DNA of 64,000 bases from Anthoceros angustus (GCA_010909165.1 VJWM01000025.1:248001-312000); one strand, 5' to 3'; counted from the stretch's first letter, positions 34,265-45,735 are shown. Made by a program: numbers and translations. Notes: generated from the sequence alone by a model not told the origin.

Positions 34265-34926
34265 GATGAAGCCACCGTGGGCGTGGGAGCCATCACCTGC
34301 TGCGCATGGTGCACAGTGTGAGGCGTGTGGCCAGTTGCGGCCCGGAGTGAGCTAGGTGTAGGCTGCAGAAAAGTGTTTTGTGCGCTCACCATGACCTGGG
34401 AGCGCTCATAATGTGGATTTCTTTGTTCTGGCCTTTTGAGATGTGAGCCCAATGGTGGCTTTGTTGTGGTCCAATGTAAAGGGTGGTTGTGTGAAGATGG
34501 TGTGCGATGTCGCCCGAGGCCTGTATGGCTGGCAACTGCAATCCCACGACGTCTGGATGGCTGCGATAGCCAGGCGCGCGAGGCGTACATGTCGCTAGCG
34601 CACCACCGGGCTGACTGCGGCTGGCGCTCGCGGATGGCTCCTCCACGCTATCTCCCATAAAGGCCTGTGATTTCCCGCCATGGCAAAGCGGGGCGGATGG
34701 GGTCATGGTAATGGATGTCGATGGCCCATGCCCTGACAGCCTAAAAGAAAACATTGTGTGTCACAACCACAAAAGATTCTGACATGGACACCACCGTGAT
34801 TGACGAGAGGGACACGAGCGCACGGCCCGATGTCGTCAAGTGTGGTTTTCCCGCCGTATGCGGCGAAACTTTTGTCACGATGGAAAAAAACCCTAAAGGG
34901 CTTCCTGACGAGATCGGTATTCCATA
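34265..34926 (+). repeat. Right terminal region of the DD35E element, inverted match to 35092-35800
   Basis: The sequence is the reverse complement of the first 700 bases of the small element at 35092-36067. Landmarks are GCTGCAGAAAAGTG (34362), the AATGTGGATTTCTTTGTTCTGG box (34410), ATCTCCCATAAAGGCCTG (34648), and the last 40 bases. Together with the intervening 165-bp unit tail they form a large imperfect palindrome centred near 35010. Confidence 0.85.
34906..34926 (-). repeat. Terminal inverted repeat of DD35E element
   Basis: Reverse complement begins TATGGAATACCGATCTCG, identical over 21 bases to 35092-35112 and to the reverse complement of 36047-36067. It directly abuts AGTGTGCTTG of the PPR-unit tail. 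Confidence 0.85.
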
Positions 34927-35091
34927 AGTGTGCTTGTATGCTTAGCACCTAGTGCAATTAATGCATATAACCCATATTATATTGAAGTGTTGTTGTTCCT
35001 ATGAATAAAGCCTTAGCCCTTTCTTCCATCAGGCTCCGCCTTGTTCTTTGTCATGACACCTGGAATACATACATGAGCCATGGGCCAAGTG
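34927..35091 (+). other. Tail of an upstream PPR repeat unit, with poly(A) signal
   Basis: These 165 bases match the ends of units A (45666-45830) and B (56125-56289), including CTTGTATGCTTAGCACC, AATTAATGCATATAACCC, AATAAA at 35004-35009, and GAGCCATGGGCCAAGTG at the end. They show that another unit once lay to the left and was replaced or pushed away by the transposon. Confidence 0.85.
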
Positions 35092-36067
35092 TATGGAATA
35101 CCGATCTCGTCAGGAAGCCCTTTAGGGTTTTTCGATGAGTGATAAAGAAGTTTTCACACATAAAAGTTATGTCACGGCGAAAAGTAAAATCCCCACTTGA
35201 CGACATCGGCCGTCGGCGCCTGCCCCTCGTGTCCCGATCTCGTCACTAAGCTTGTGGTGTCTGTGTGGAGAATCTTTTGTGGTTGTGACACACAATGTTT
35301 TCTTTTTTAGGGTTGTCAGGGCATGGGCCATCGCACATCCATTCACATGACCCCATCTGCCCGGCAGTTTGCCATAAGGAAACCTTCAGCAGGCCTTTAT
35401 GGGAGATAGCGTGGAGGAGCCATCCGCGCGGAGCGCCACTGCCTTTCGCATGCATACATGCCCTTGTGGCTGATAGCCTGGAGGCGCCATGTACGCCTCG
35501 CGTGCCTGGCTTTCGCAGCCATCCAGGCGTCGTGTGATTGCATTTGGCAACCATACAGGCCTCGTGCGATAGCGCTGTATCTTCGCGGACCTTTACATTC
35601 GACCACAAGAAAGCCACCACTGGGCTCACGTCTCAAAAGGACAAAACAAAGAAATCCACATTGTCAGCGCTCCCAGGTCATGGTGGGGCGCTTTTTGCAG
35701 CCACACCAGCTCCTGGAAGGGCCTCAAACCTGGGCCACAAGCCCCTCACGCATGGTGCACCACGCCGGGGTGATCGCCCACGCCCACGGGTGACTTGACC
35801 TCCGATCACCACGGTGGAGGTATTCGGTGAGTATGTGTGTTTGACATAAACCCTAAATGGCAGAAAGAAAAGTGGATGACGAGATCGGAACAGGAGGGGG
35901 CAAGTTCCGAGACAAAAAAACTTTGTGGCGCCTACGGCCCGTCGTCCGCTGATGTGGCGCGTATGAGATGAAGGAATCTTGAAGATGCGCAGGCATTTCA
36001 TGTAGAATACCGGAAGAAAAAAACTTGTCACACACACCCGGCTTAGTGACGAGATCGGTATTCCATA
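35092..36067. mobile_element. Non-autonomous 976-bp DNA transposon with 21-bp TIRs
   Basis: Perfect 21-base terminal inverted repeats (35092-35112 and 36047-36067, beginning TATGGAATACCGATCTCG) are flanked by the direct repeat CAAGTG (35086-35091 and 36068-36073). Units B and C carry the uninterrupted site, GGGCCAAGTGCTTGGATGG, so the insertion and the 6-bp target duplication are directly visible. About 700 bases of one end match the right end of the DD35E element. No transposase is encoded; short frames are not considered coding. Secondary copies of the CGATCTCGTCA motif lie inside, near 35233 and, inverted, near 35877. Confidence 0.92.
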
Positions 36068-36161
36068 CAAGTGCTTGGATGGGATGCTGTTCATTCAAAT
36101 TCCCTCAAAAATCTAAACCTTTACCATCTGTCTGCAGCTAAGTACGATGTGGTTGTGGGGC

Positions 36162-36355
36162 GTGGGCGTCAAACAAATAATTTATTTTACCTCCATTAAG
36201 GACGGAGATGCCGCCATGTGGGTGTGGGGCGATAAACAAATAATTTATGTAAAATCCACTAAAAGACGGACACGCCGCGCAACTTGCTCCGTAGAGAAAA
36301 CTAGGCTTCTAACACTAGGTACCCATCCGGATCCGCTTGCAGTGTAGAGCGCTTA
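36162..36355 (+). repeat. Insertion interrupting the 5' part of PPR gene 1 (unit A)
   Basis: Gene 1 5' sequence (CTGCAGCTAAGTACGA, GTGGTTGTGGGGCG) matches gene 2 (37770-37800). It is then interrupted by about 190 bases containing twice the string CAAACAAATAATTTAT or ACAAATAATTTATG, and gene similarity resumes at GACGAGTTCATGATC (36361). The same insert is in units B (45905-46095) and C (56365-56555). A small transposon or duplication is likely. Confidence 0.6.
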
Positions 36356-36360
36356 ACTAC

Positions 36361-37010
36361 GACGAGTTCATGATCCCACTGTCAAACTAGGAAACCAGAT
36401 GTCTTCATGTGGTTTTTCATAATCTCTGCACGTGCTAATCACGGGAAACCTAGTGAGGCCTTACAACTGTACCTTGAAATGCGTAGGTCAGGAGTGAAGG
36501 CGGATGCTCGTGTCTTTGTTGCCACCCTTCAGGCTTGTGCATTGGCCGCCGACTTGGAAGCTGGCAGAAACGGGCACTGTGATGTGTTGAACAGCGGCAT
36601 TCCTACTAACTTGTTTGTTGGCAACTGCCTGGAAGACATGTACGCAAAATGTGGCGAACTGATTGTGATGCACGCCGGGTTTTTGACACTATGGCCATTC
36701 ATGATGTCGTGACATGGAATTCCCTGATATCTGGGTATGCAAAATGTGGTGAAATAAAAAATGCACAACAGGTTTGCGACAGCATGGCCACAAAGAATGT
36801 GATGACATGGACGGTGCTGATAGCTGGGTATGCTGAACAAGGGCTCGGGCAGGAGGCCCTTCTTGTGTCTGGACAAATGGAGCGTAACCAAGTTACTTTT
36901 GCTTGCCTTCTCTAGGCCTGTGCAAGCACTGGTGCCTTACAGAAGGGCAGGCAGCTGCACTCCGAGATTTTTCAAAGACTATACGCAGGCTGCTGGACAC
37001 TACTCATTCT
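36361..37010 (+). pseudogene. PPR gene 1 relic, unit A
   Basis: PLS-type PPR repeats: MWFFIISARANHGKPSEA (36407 on), [29 protein letters not shown] and VMTWTVLIAGYAEQGLGQ (36800-36850). A stop TAG at 36913-36915 replaces the Lys of the usual [11 protein letters not shown]. The gene is cut at about 36990, where about 1.4 kb present in unit C (rest of repeats, E domain and DYW:KP domain) is missing and sequence jumps to CTCATTCTGGAAGG. There are also frameshifts near 36665. No function is expected. Confidence 0.8.
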
Positions 37011-37499
37011 GGAAGGTAGTACCCAGGCTGGTTTAGTATGAGCGTACAAAATTCATCTGGTGGCCTGACCTAAGTACGCAAAATGCATCTGTTTGTGCAC
37101 TTTGCACTTGCTCATCCTGCCATGATCCATCGTCTGCTGTGAGACTCATCGTCCGAGAGCGGTACTTGAACGATGTTGGCCACAGTATGGCAACCGGACC
37201 CGTTGTGGACCCAACAAATTGGTGTGTGTACAGGGATCCTGAGAACCTCCCCTCACGTTACTGTAGGAGTCAACCTGGCAACAATCAAGCCTCCAGGTGC
37301 AGCAGTGGAAGGAGCCCAGCATCCACTTCCGAGAAATTTGTTGGTGGACGGATTTTCCAGCGATGGTCGTCGCCAGCAGGAACAGGAGCACTTGTGGCAA
37401 CAATTTTTCTGGACCCTACCATGTGGTGGGACAACAGACGAGATAAGAAGAGCTCCGTTCGCCTGACTTCCGGCGTAAGGGGTCCGGCGAGGTCCTGTG

Positions 37500-40288
37500 G
37501 TTAAACAGCATGTTAAGCCAGCTTGGGTTGATGAGCAGCTCGTTTCCTTGGATATGCAGATGGGTCATGGTGCCTCGCCTTCCAACTCCACCTCTCGGAT
37601 AAGCCTGAACCTGGCAGGCGTGATCGGAAATGGGCGTCGTAACGGCTGGAACCGTGCGAGCACGTTATGTCAGCAGGGAAGCTTTCTGAGGCCGTTGGAG
37701 CCCTGGAATCTCTGGCGCAGACAGACTCTGCCATTTCCCAGTCTCTGTTTTACACCGTCTTGAAACTGTGTGCAGCTAAGAAGGATCTGGTTGTGGGGCG
37801 CCGAGTTCATGATCTAACACTTAAACTTGGGTACGAGTCGAACGCATATTTGGGAAACCATATCTTGCGCATGTATGCGTGTGGAGGTAGGCTGCAGGAG
37901 GCTATGGATGTGTTCACCAGGGTGGGCAAACCAGATGTTTTCATGTGGTTTTCCATAATATCTGCACATGCCAAGCAGGGGAAACCTAATGAGGCCATTC
38001 AACTGTATCATGAGATGCGCAGGTCAGGAGTGAAGGCGGATGCCCACGTCTTTGCAGCTGCCCTTCAAGCTTGTGCATTTGTCGCCGACTTGGAATCTGG
38101 CAGAAAAGTGCACTGTGATGTGTTGCATAGTAGCATTCCTCTTGACTTGTTTGTTGGAAACTGCCTGGTGGACATGTACGCAAAATGTGGCGAACTGAAG
38201 ATGCACGCCAGGTTTTTGAAAGTTTGACCACAATGTGGTGGATGCCTGATTGCTGGGTATGCACAGCAAGGACTCGCAAGAGGCTTGTTGTGTATGGACA
38301 AATGGAGCAGGAGGGCCTGATTTGGCTAACCATGTTACTTTTGCTTGCCTTCTGAAGGCCTGTGCAAGCTGGTGCCTTACAGAAGGGCAGCAGGCACTGC
38401 ACTCAGATTGTGAAGAGGACTGCTGGATAATATAGTGGTGGCAACTGCCTGGTGGACATGTATGCAAAATGTGGTGAACTGGAAGATGCACGCCAGGTTT
38501 TTGACAGCTTGGCCAAAGGATGTGGTGACATGGAATGCCCTGATTGCTGGGTATGCACAGCAAGGACTCCAAGAGGCGCTTGTTGTGTATGGACAAATGG
38601 AGCAGGAGGCCTGATTTTGGCTGACCATGTTACTTTTGCTTGCCTTCTGAAGGCCTGTGCAAGCACTGGTGCGTTACAGAAGGGCAGGCAGCTGCACTCA
38701 CAGATTGTTGAAAGAGGACTGCTGGATAATGAGTGTTGGGCACTGCCTGGTGGACATGTATGCAAAATGTGGTGAACTGGAAGATGCACGCCAGGTTTTG
38801 ACAGCTTCACAAAGGATGTGGTGACATGGAATGCCCTGATTGCTGGGTATGCACAGCAAGGACTGGCCAAGAGGCGCTTGTATGGACAAATGGAGCAGGA
38901 GCCTCATTGACCATGTTACTTTTGCTTGCCTTCTGAAGGCCTGTGCAAGCACTGGTGCCTTACAAGGGCAGGCAGCTGCACTCACAGATTGTCGAAGAGG
39001 ACTGCTGGATGATGTAGTGGGCAACTGCCTGGTGGACATGTATGCAAAATGTGGTGAACTGGAAGATGCACGCCAGGTTTTTGACAGCTTGGCCACAAAG
39101 GATGTGGTGACATGGAATGCCCTGATTGCTGGGTATGCAGCAAGGACTCGCCAAGAGGCGCTTGTTCTGTATGGACAAATGGAGCAGAGGGCCTCATTTT
39201 GGCTGACCATGTTACTTTTGCTTGCCTTCTGAAGGCCTGTGCAAGCACTGGTGCCTTACAGAAGGGCAGGCAGTTGCACTCAGAGATTGTGGAAAAAGGG
39301 CTGCTAGATAACCCATTGGTTGGCACCGGCCTGGTGGACATGTATGCTAAATGTGGGGAACTGGAAGCTGCTCGCCGGGTTTTTGACAGCTTGGCCACAA
39401 AGGATGTGGTGACATGGAATGCCCTGATATCTGGGTGTGGAGCATGTGATGAAGGTCACAGTGCACTAGCGTGTTTCCAGGAGATGTTAGTTGCTGGTGT
39501 TCAGCCTGACGACGCTACGTTTACATGCCTTTTAGTAGCATGCAGTCATGAGGACTGGTCCATGAGGGTCGCAAGCACTTTGATTCCATGGCTGAACAGC
39601 ATGGCATCAAACCTACTATTGAGCATTACAATTGCATGATTGATCTTCTTGGGCGTGCAGGCCATTTAGATGAGGCAGAGAAGATGCTATTATCATGTGA
39701 GGCCAAAGTAATGTTGTGGCTTGACGTCTTTGTTGAATGCCTGCAAAAGTCACGGGGATATAGAGAGGCGGTGTGGTGTTTTGAAAGCATTGTTAGGCTG
39801 GACCTCAGTGCGTCTGCTATGGCCAATGCCTACGCAGATGCAGGTAGGTGGATGTAGACAGGATTGAAACACAGAGAATGGTAGCAGGAGCTAACAAGAA
39901 ACCTGCAGTGGCGGGCATTGAGGTGAATGAAGTACATACATTTGGTGGGAGAAAGGAGAGATGATATTGCGCTCAAGGTAGAGAGCACGAATGCACGTCT
40001 GAAGCAGGAAGGGGCCTGTACCACAGACAAAGTTGGTGTTGAAGCCAGTGTCTGAGAAGGAAAAGGAAGATGCGCTTTGTGGGCATGCTGAGAAGCTAGC
40101 TCTGGCGTTTGGTCTGTTGAACACTCCAGTGGGACACCTCTGGTGGTCGAAGAATCTACGCATGTGCAGTGACTGCCACAGTTCCACGGAGATCATGTCA
40201 AGGGTTGAAAAGAGAGACATTGTTGTGGGATGGGATGGGTACCGTGTGCATCGATTCAGCTGGTTCTTGCAGTTGTAAGGTCGACCTG
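37500..40288 (+). pseudogene. PPR-DYW:KP gene 2, unit A (frameshifted)
   Basis: PLS-class PPR protein for organelle RNA editing. The N-terminal region begins near 37667 with GKLSEAVGALESLAQTDS, followed by YTVLKLCAAKKDLVVG and LGNHILRMYACGG. Five triplets follow, with the [11 protein letters not shown] core near 38230 (decayed), 38518, 38815, 39100 and 39405. The E region shows HYNCMIDLLGRAGHLDEAE (39625-39680). The C-terminal domain has ANKKPAVAGIEVN (39892-39930), the CGHAEKLALAFGLLNTP active-site motif (40078-40128), MCSDCHSST (40160) and the RVHRF end near 40245, but a one-base loss destroys the final GSCTCKGRP. More than ten small deletions relative to B and C break the frame. Confidence 0.82.
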
Positions 40289-40429
40289 AGAGAGCCAGTC
40301 TGCAGAAGGTGAAACTGTGGCACGCGGGGCTGGGAGACATTCCACTGGAGGTGCTGTAAGAAGAAGGTTTTGCTCCACTTTCGATGAGCCCTCAACAGGG
40401 TGTGCTAAAGCATTAGGCATTGTGGCTTT

Positions 40430-40650
40430 GATCACATCAAAGCTATTGCCTCATGAAGTTTGCTGCTCGGCCCAGAAGATCCACTACGCATGCATGGTCC
40501 TCTGTGCTCAAACCCTCGAAATACCCGCTTGCTCACTGAGGACAGAACCCAAGCTTCAGGGTCCACTGGGAGGTCACGATATTGTGCCAGAACGTCTCCA
40601 GATTGTTGTAAACCGCTGCGGCACAGACGTCCCTGCGAAGCCGACAAGGA
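40430..40650 (-). pseudogene. Antisense PPR E-region scrap, unit A
   Basis: Opposite to the surrounding genes, the reverse strand shows remnants of the segment read more clearly in B (GRKYFEGLSTEDHSTCVVDL) but with further deletions. It lies between gene 2 and gene 4. Confidence 0.5.
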
Positions 40651-41199
40651 TTGTGGATTGAACGTTCACATGCTCAGAGGCTGGTCGGCGGAATGTGCCC
40701 GAAAGCCCTGGTAGCCGTCAATGTAGGTGATGCTGCTCGGCAGAGATTCAGACATGGAATATGGCCTTTGCTGCTGTAACAAGACGAGCTGCGCTGGCCC
40801 AAACCAGCAGGGCAGCTCAGACAGGCGCCGAGCTTCTGGGGTTCTGTTGGCAGACGTTTGCTCCAGTCTCGTTACAATGTCCTTGAAAATGGAGTCCTTG
40901 AGAATGATTCGGGTCTGGGTCGCCGCAAAGCTCGCGGTGAATCGGACCGTACGCACATATGCGGCTCATATGCCCACACACCTTGTCCTCTTCTTTCGTC
41001 TCTTCAGGCTCCTCCTGCCTCTGCGTCACCCAGTAGCAACGCTGCAAAAGGTTATGGCACACAAGAGCAGTAGCAGTAGCAGGATCAGGAGCTGGGCCAA
41101 TCAAATCCGGATGACACACATACAGTGGAATGGGGCCCAGCAGTAGTTCCAGAACCCACATTGCCTCCAAGTCCATTACTCCCTGAATCCCACGCGACA

Positions 41200-42470
41200 T
41201 GTGACAGGTTTCACCTCGAGTTATGGCAAGCGAGACGGGCAGCGGAACCGGAGCTTACCTCACAGCTTCTCACCAATTCAGGTCGCTGGTGTAAGGAGAG
41301 CAGGGCCAGGCATTCGCACCACCTGCCTCCCATGGCGGCAGCAGCAGTCGGCAAGAAAAAGCGGCAGGAGCAGCTCTTGTCCAGAAAGTTGGAGGCACAG
41401 GAGGAGCGATGCAGTAACTGTGTGAGGAAGGAGGTAGAAGAGGCTGTCCAAGTGTTGGACCGCCTGGTACAGGAAGGGGTCGTGCTGAGCTCCTGTTCTA
41501 TCCTCTACTAAAGAGGTGCATTGCGGAAGGATGTGGGTCTTGGCAGCCGCGTTCATGCTGCCGTCAGATGTGGGCATGTCGGACATATTCGTGGCCAATC
41601 ACGTCATACGGATGTATGCTTCTTGCTAGATTGGAAAACTGAGGTCAGCACCTCATTGCACCTAACGCCTTTGTCTGGGCTTCCATCATCAAAGCGCATG
41701 CTGATCAGACAGGCTGATGAGGCCATCAACGCCGTGGATGAGAGACGAGTACTAAGCCAAACAACCATGTGTTTGCAGCAGTGCTGAAAGCATGTGCCAG
41801 TGACGGCTTCTGGCAAGCAGGCGCACGCTGACCTTTGCAGAGTGAGGACGAGCCTGATATGGTCGTTGGAAGTTGTCGGACATGGCCAAATGTGGGAACT
41901 TGGACGATGCCCGCAGGGTGTTTGAGGATCTGCCTGCAAGAGATGGTGACATGGACTGCTCCCAGGATCGCAGGATATGCTAACCATGGCTGGTCAAGAA
42001 GCCCTGGATGTGTTTGCAAGCATGCAGCAGGAGGGCATCACGCCGGCCAATAACATACAAGGCCTTCTCATGTGCCAGCACCGCTTTGTACAGGGTGGCA
42101 GCTTCATTGTGTGATCCGAGAAAGGGGCTGGAAACCAATCTCGTGATTGGCAGTGCTCTGGTGACATGTATGCAAAATGCGGAGCTTACGGGATGCTCGA
42201 AAGATATGACACATTGCCTGTGAAGAATGTTGTGACATGGAATGCCATGATTTGCTGGGTATGTGCAGCACGGGTCTGAGAAACTGGCGTTGGCGTATGG
42301 CTCCAGAACACTCCACCCGGCTCAACGCTTGGTTTCTAAGAATCTTCGGATGCAACGACTGCCACCGTAGCACCAAAATCCTGTCACGCCTTGAGAAGCG
42401 AGAAATTGTTGTGAGGGATGCACACCGTGCATCGATTTCTGGGTCCTGTTCGTGTGCGGATCGGCCTTGA
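41200..42470 (+). pseudogene. PPR gene 4, unit A, internally deleted and frameshifted
   Basis: Second PPR type of the unit. KKKRQEQLLSRKLEAQEERC (41356-41415) is the N-terminal basic segment. It is followed by VQVLDRLVQEG, ACASD-type repeats and RVFEDLPARD remnants to about 41960, and by DARKIFDTLPVKNVV-like sequence near 42190-42235. At GYVQHG the sequence jumps directly to SEKLALAYG of the C-terminal domain (42254-42290), as in unit B. The end reads NDCHRSTKILSRLEKREIVV and CSCADRP with TGA at 42468-42470. Many small deletions break the frame. Confidence 0.78.
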
Positions 42471-42479
42471 CTGGATTTT

Positions 42480-43240
42480 GCTGGTCGTATAACCTGATGC
42501 TCTGATGCATGTCATGGCGACGTGAAAGCTCACAGAGTAGTTTCCAAAGTTAATCCTTCCAATTTTCGAGAAATCCATCGTCATCGCCTATACAAGAGCG
42601 GGGAGGTGGTTGAGAGAGTCCCATAGCCGGTAAACAGCAAGTGACGGTTGTTCCGACTGGCCTTTACAATCTTTCACCGGCACTGGACAGTATTATTCCA
42701 GCCCCGCAGCTCCAGCGACAGACTCCAGCCTGTGAGAGCCGCCCACTGGGAGGTGAGATGAGGTTCGATTTCCTCAAGGTTCAATGTTGTGTGATGAAGC
42801 CTGCATGCTGATAGTGCCGGTAGCGTACTCTCGTTGGGTGTCCAGGTTAGATGTGCTGGCAAAGGAGGCACCCGCAGGCACTTCTATTTGTTGTGGCAGG
42901 TGACCGTGTGTCCTGAAGCTTCCCATTATGATGAGTGAGTAGGATTGTAACCTGGGCCCTAGTTTTGGAGCATACAGCAGAGCAGAATTGATTTTGGAGG
43001 TGATCGTGCTTGTTCTGTTCTGTGCTGTGGATGCCGTTATGTTTCGTTAGTGAAAAGAGGCCTTTGGTCCTTGTTTCTCATCATGCTTGGAGGAGAAGGA
43101 GGTGGTGGGCGAGGAGGAGGTGGTGGACGAGGAGGAGGTGTTGGAGGAAGAGGAGGAGGATGCACCCCTGGGCCACGGCAGCCAGTCGAGGCTAAGAGCA
43201 CTTAGTTGCCTTGCACTTTTAGCATGGACGTCATGCATGG
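42480..43240. other. Intergenic stretch, unit A, with GGAGGA-rich tract
   Basis: No gene recognised. A purine-rich GAGGAGGNGGTGG tract lies at 43090-43160; one forward frame reads poly-Glu/Val, another Gly/Arg. The matching unit B stretch is 52740-53580. Confidence 0.5.
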
Positions 43241-43254
43241 CAATGGCATTGCAG

Positions 43255-43440
43255 AATCCGGATCCGTGGACCGTAGTGTCGCAAGCAAAAGGTTGTAGAC
43301 TTCCAGCTCTGCAACTTCATCGCAGAGAGGGTCCAGGAGGCCATTTGAAGACCAGTAAAGCAAACCTGTAACCCTCTGGCCAGCTGAAGAATATTAGGGC
43401 AGACTACCTCGTCATGAATTCATGTGCTGCAGGCCTGCCT
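43255..43440 (+). pseudogene. Decayed copy of HeLo-like exon 1, unit A
   Basis: The sequence from GATCCGTGGACCGTAGTG through CCAGGAGGCCATTTGAAG to TCGTCATGAATTCATG parallels 44105-44260 of the intact-type gene. The clearer counterpart is unit B 53590-53765. Confidence 0.45.
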
Positions 43441-43841
43441 AGGCGTGTCACATACATGTACACCGTCAGCTGGAGCCCCAGCCGTCCCTTTGATCAGCAT
43501 ACTGGGATCACTCCGGGCCATGGCCTTCGCGAGCCCACGGCGACCCTTGTCCCTGTCCAGCCAAAATCGGCTTGAATTCAAATGGGAATTCAAGCTGAAC
43601 CTTGCTCTCCGACCAAAGGATATCGATAACGATGCTGGCGCCATCCAGGCTACGATTCCAGCTGCCTTCTGCGATTCCGCCTCCTGAAGCCATGTAGGCG
43701 TTGCAGGCGCATGGCATTGCCTGCAGTGGATCGCCTCACATCTTTAAATTACTTCAATCGCGCAATCAGGCTACATGCTTGGTCCCACTGGTGTGATGAG
43801 GCCAGACTCATGGTCTACCTACATATTGTATCGTTTCTTGA

Positions 43842-43877
43842 CCAGGACTAGGACCAGGACCAGGACCAGGACCAGGT
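43842..43877 (+). repeat. GGACCA hexanucleotide repeat, unit A
   Basis: Six tandem AGGACC-type units, with the same tract at 54215-54248 in unit B. Confidence 0.9.
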
Positions 43878-44108
43878 CTCGGATCCTCAAGACTATGAAG
43901 CCTTGTGTCAGTCGAGTACTGTACCATCTTGGATGCCCGCCACGCCTGCACCACGCCGGCTTCGCCCTAAACGCGTTAAGGGCGAAGTCAAGAGATATTT
44001 CTGGTGTAGGCCAGCCAGCTGCTGCTGCAGGCGAGCTGGAGCTGATAGGACTATAAGGTAGAGGGACGCAGCAGACCAGGCCTCAGACCCTAGGTCGAGG
44101 GCGCATCC

Positions 44109-45459
44109 ATGGATGTAGTCGTGCGTGTGACAGAAGTCTTGAGCTCTGCCAGGGGATCGCAGGAAGGGCTCAGGAGGCCATATCGCACAAGGAAACCTGC
44201 AACGCTCAAAACTTGTGAATTGCTTAAGTAGGTACCTCAGGACAGCTCGCTCATGAATTCATCTTCTCTTAGTAACATAGTACTGTGCTCGACTACTGAC
44301 TTTGTAACCTGCTGACGGAATTATATCCATCCTGTACATGTGCTCTGGACAGAGCCCACACTCGAGAGGCTGCATCAATCACCGGAGCTGGCCCATGATG
44401 AGACCATAGTTGCCGCTGGCGTGGAGACGAGCTTCGGCAAAAGTGCTAGTGGACTACTGCTGCCAATGGCTTGGTTTCAGCCATGGAGCAAGGAGAGGAG
44501 GAAGCGGAAGGAAAAATTCAAATCTATGTGTCATTCCTCAACCTCGCCTTGACCGCGCGAACGGTAAGCTTGCTTGTAAACCTTGCGCGTGCAGCATGCA
44601 TCGCCCCTGAGTCCCTGACCAAAATCCGCCATATGATGTTCGTCACAGGCAGTGTCCCAGCTTTTGGCTAGACTGCAACACTAGAACTGGCAGCACGTAT
44701 GGCCGTCACCTGAATAATATGCTGCCATCCCATGCCTGCAGGTGTTGAACCCAAGCCCGCAGTCGAGCAGCACCAGCACTAGTACTTCCAGCGTCTCTGC
44801 GGCTCCGGATCCGGCCGGCTTACACGAACCAGAAGTTGGCTGAACACGCGGTGTCAGCCAAATTGTTGTGCATCACGTGGGGACACGATCCGCGTTACTG
44901 GGAGTGGACATATCGTGCAGGATCGTGGTGAGAGTCTGATTTCGCGGCCACTCTGTTCCGTAGCAGTATCCTTTCCCTTTCAAGAAGCGTTATGTAGGTC
45001 TTCTTGGAATGCTTGGCTTGGCTTGGCTGGGCTTGAGATTGCCTGGTGTATATGTAACTGGGCCTTGCTTGGCAGGTTTGGAGAAGTGGCGTATCTCAAG
45101 ATGGTGTGTTGGCTGCATGTCACTGGGACCATGAGGTGCAATCTGCCGCCTGGAAGGTATACCTTGTCCTGGCTGAACCTGGCCACTTTGATCATCACAC
45201 CTTTGAACACGGAGCCGGTGGTCTTCGACTTCGAGACCAGCGGGGGCAAAGAGGGAGCACTTCACGAAACTTGGCGTTGTACAAACATGAAAGCAGGGAC
45301 GCGGGACAGGGGTGGAGGAGCTGGACGTGGGGAGTTTGTCATTTCAACGCAGAGCTTCCAGTGCAAATCAACTTCTGCATGAGACAAACTGAGGATTACT
45401 GGAAGATGGGCTTATATCTGGATGGGGTGCATGTGCAAAAGACCTCAGATCTGGCCTAG
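44109..45459 (+). pseudogene. HeLo-like/PP2 lectin gene, unit A (decayed copy)
   Basis: Same gene as 54496-55906 in unit B. It starts MDVVVRVTEV at 44109 and ends KMGLYLDGVHVQKTSDLA with TAG at 45457-45459. PP2 segments LLCITWGHDPRYWEW (44860-44905) and FGEVAYLKMVCWLHV (45080-45122) are intact. Exon 1 has lost one base after EVL, giving a frameshift; exon 2 has lost several short stretches (for example around VVPLAGV). Either a pseudogene or a poorly sequenced functional copy. AATAAA follows at 45736-45741. Confidence 0.75.
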
Positions 45460-45735
45460 ATTAGGAGGCACCAGACTTATGTATTTCTAGAGAATATCTA
45501 CAAAGCCCAAGAGTAAAGGGCAAGAAGTCTCTAAAAGCCTAAGAGTAAAGGAGGCCAAGTCCAAAAGCCCAACAGCCCAACAGTAAATGGATAAGAAGTC
45601 AAGGGATCAATAGGATTCAAAGACTCAGGCAGGCCAAGTCCAACTTGGTGTGAGATGTGTGCAAGTGTGCTTGTATGCTTAGCACCTAGTACAATTAATG
45701 CATATAACCCATATTAAAGTGTTGTTGTTCCTATG

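Larger units (their letters stand above)
30561..34926. mobile_element. DNA transposon with integrase-core (DD35E) gene; left end not defined
   Basis: The right end is defined by a terminal inverted repeat at 34906-34926, identical to both ends of the 976-bp element at 35092-36067, and by its abutment to the PPR-unit tail at 34927. The DD35E gene at 32822-34008 lies inside, and 34265-34926 is shared in inverted orientation with 35092-35800 of the small element. No matching left terminal repeat was found by eye; the element may be truncated by the foldback junction near 30560, or its start may lie anywhere between 30.56 and 32.8 kb. Confidence 0.55.
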
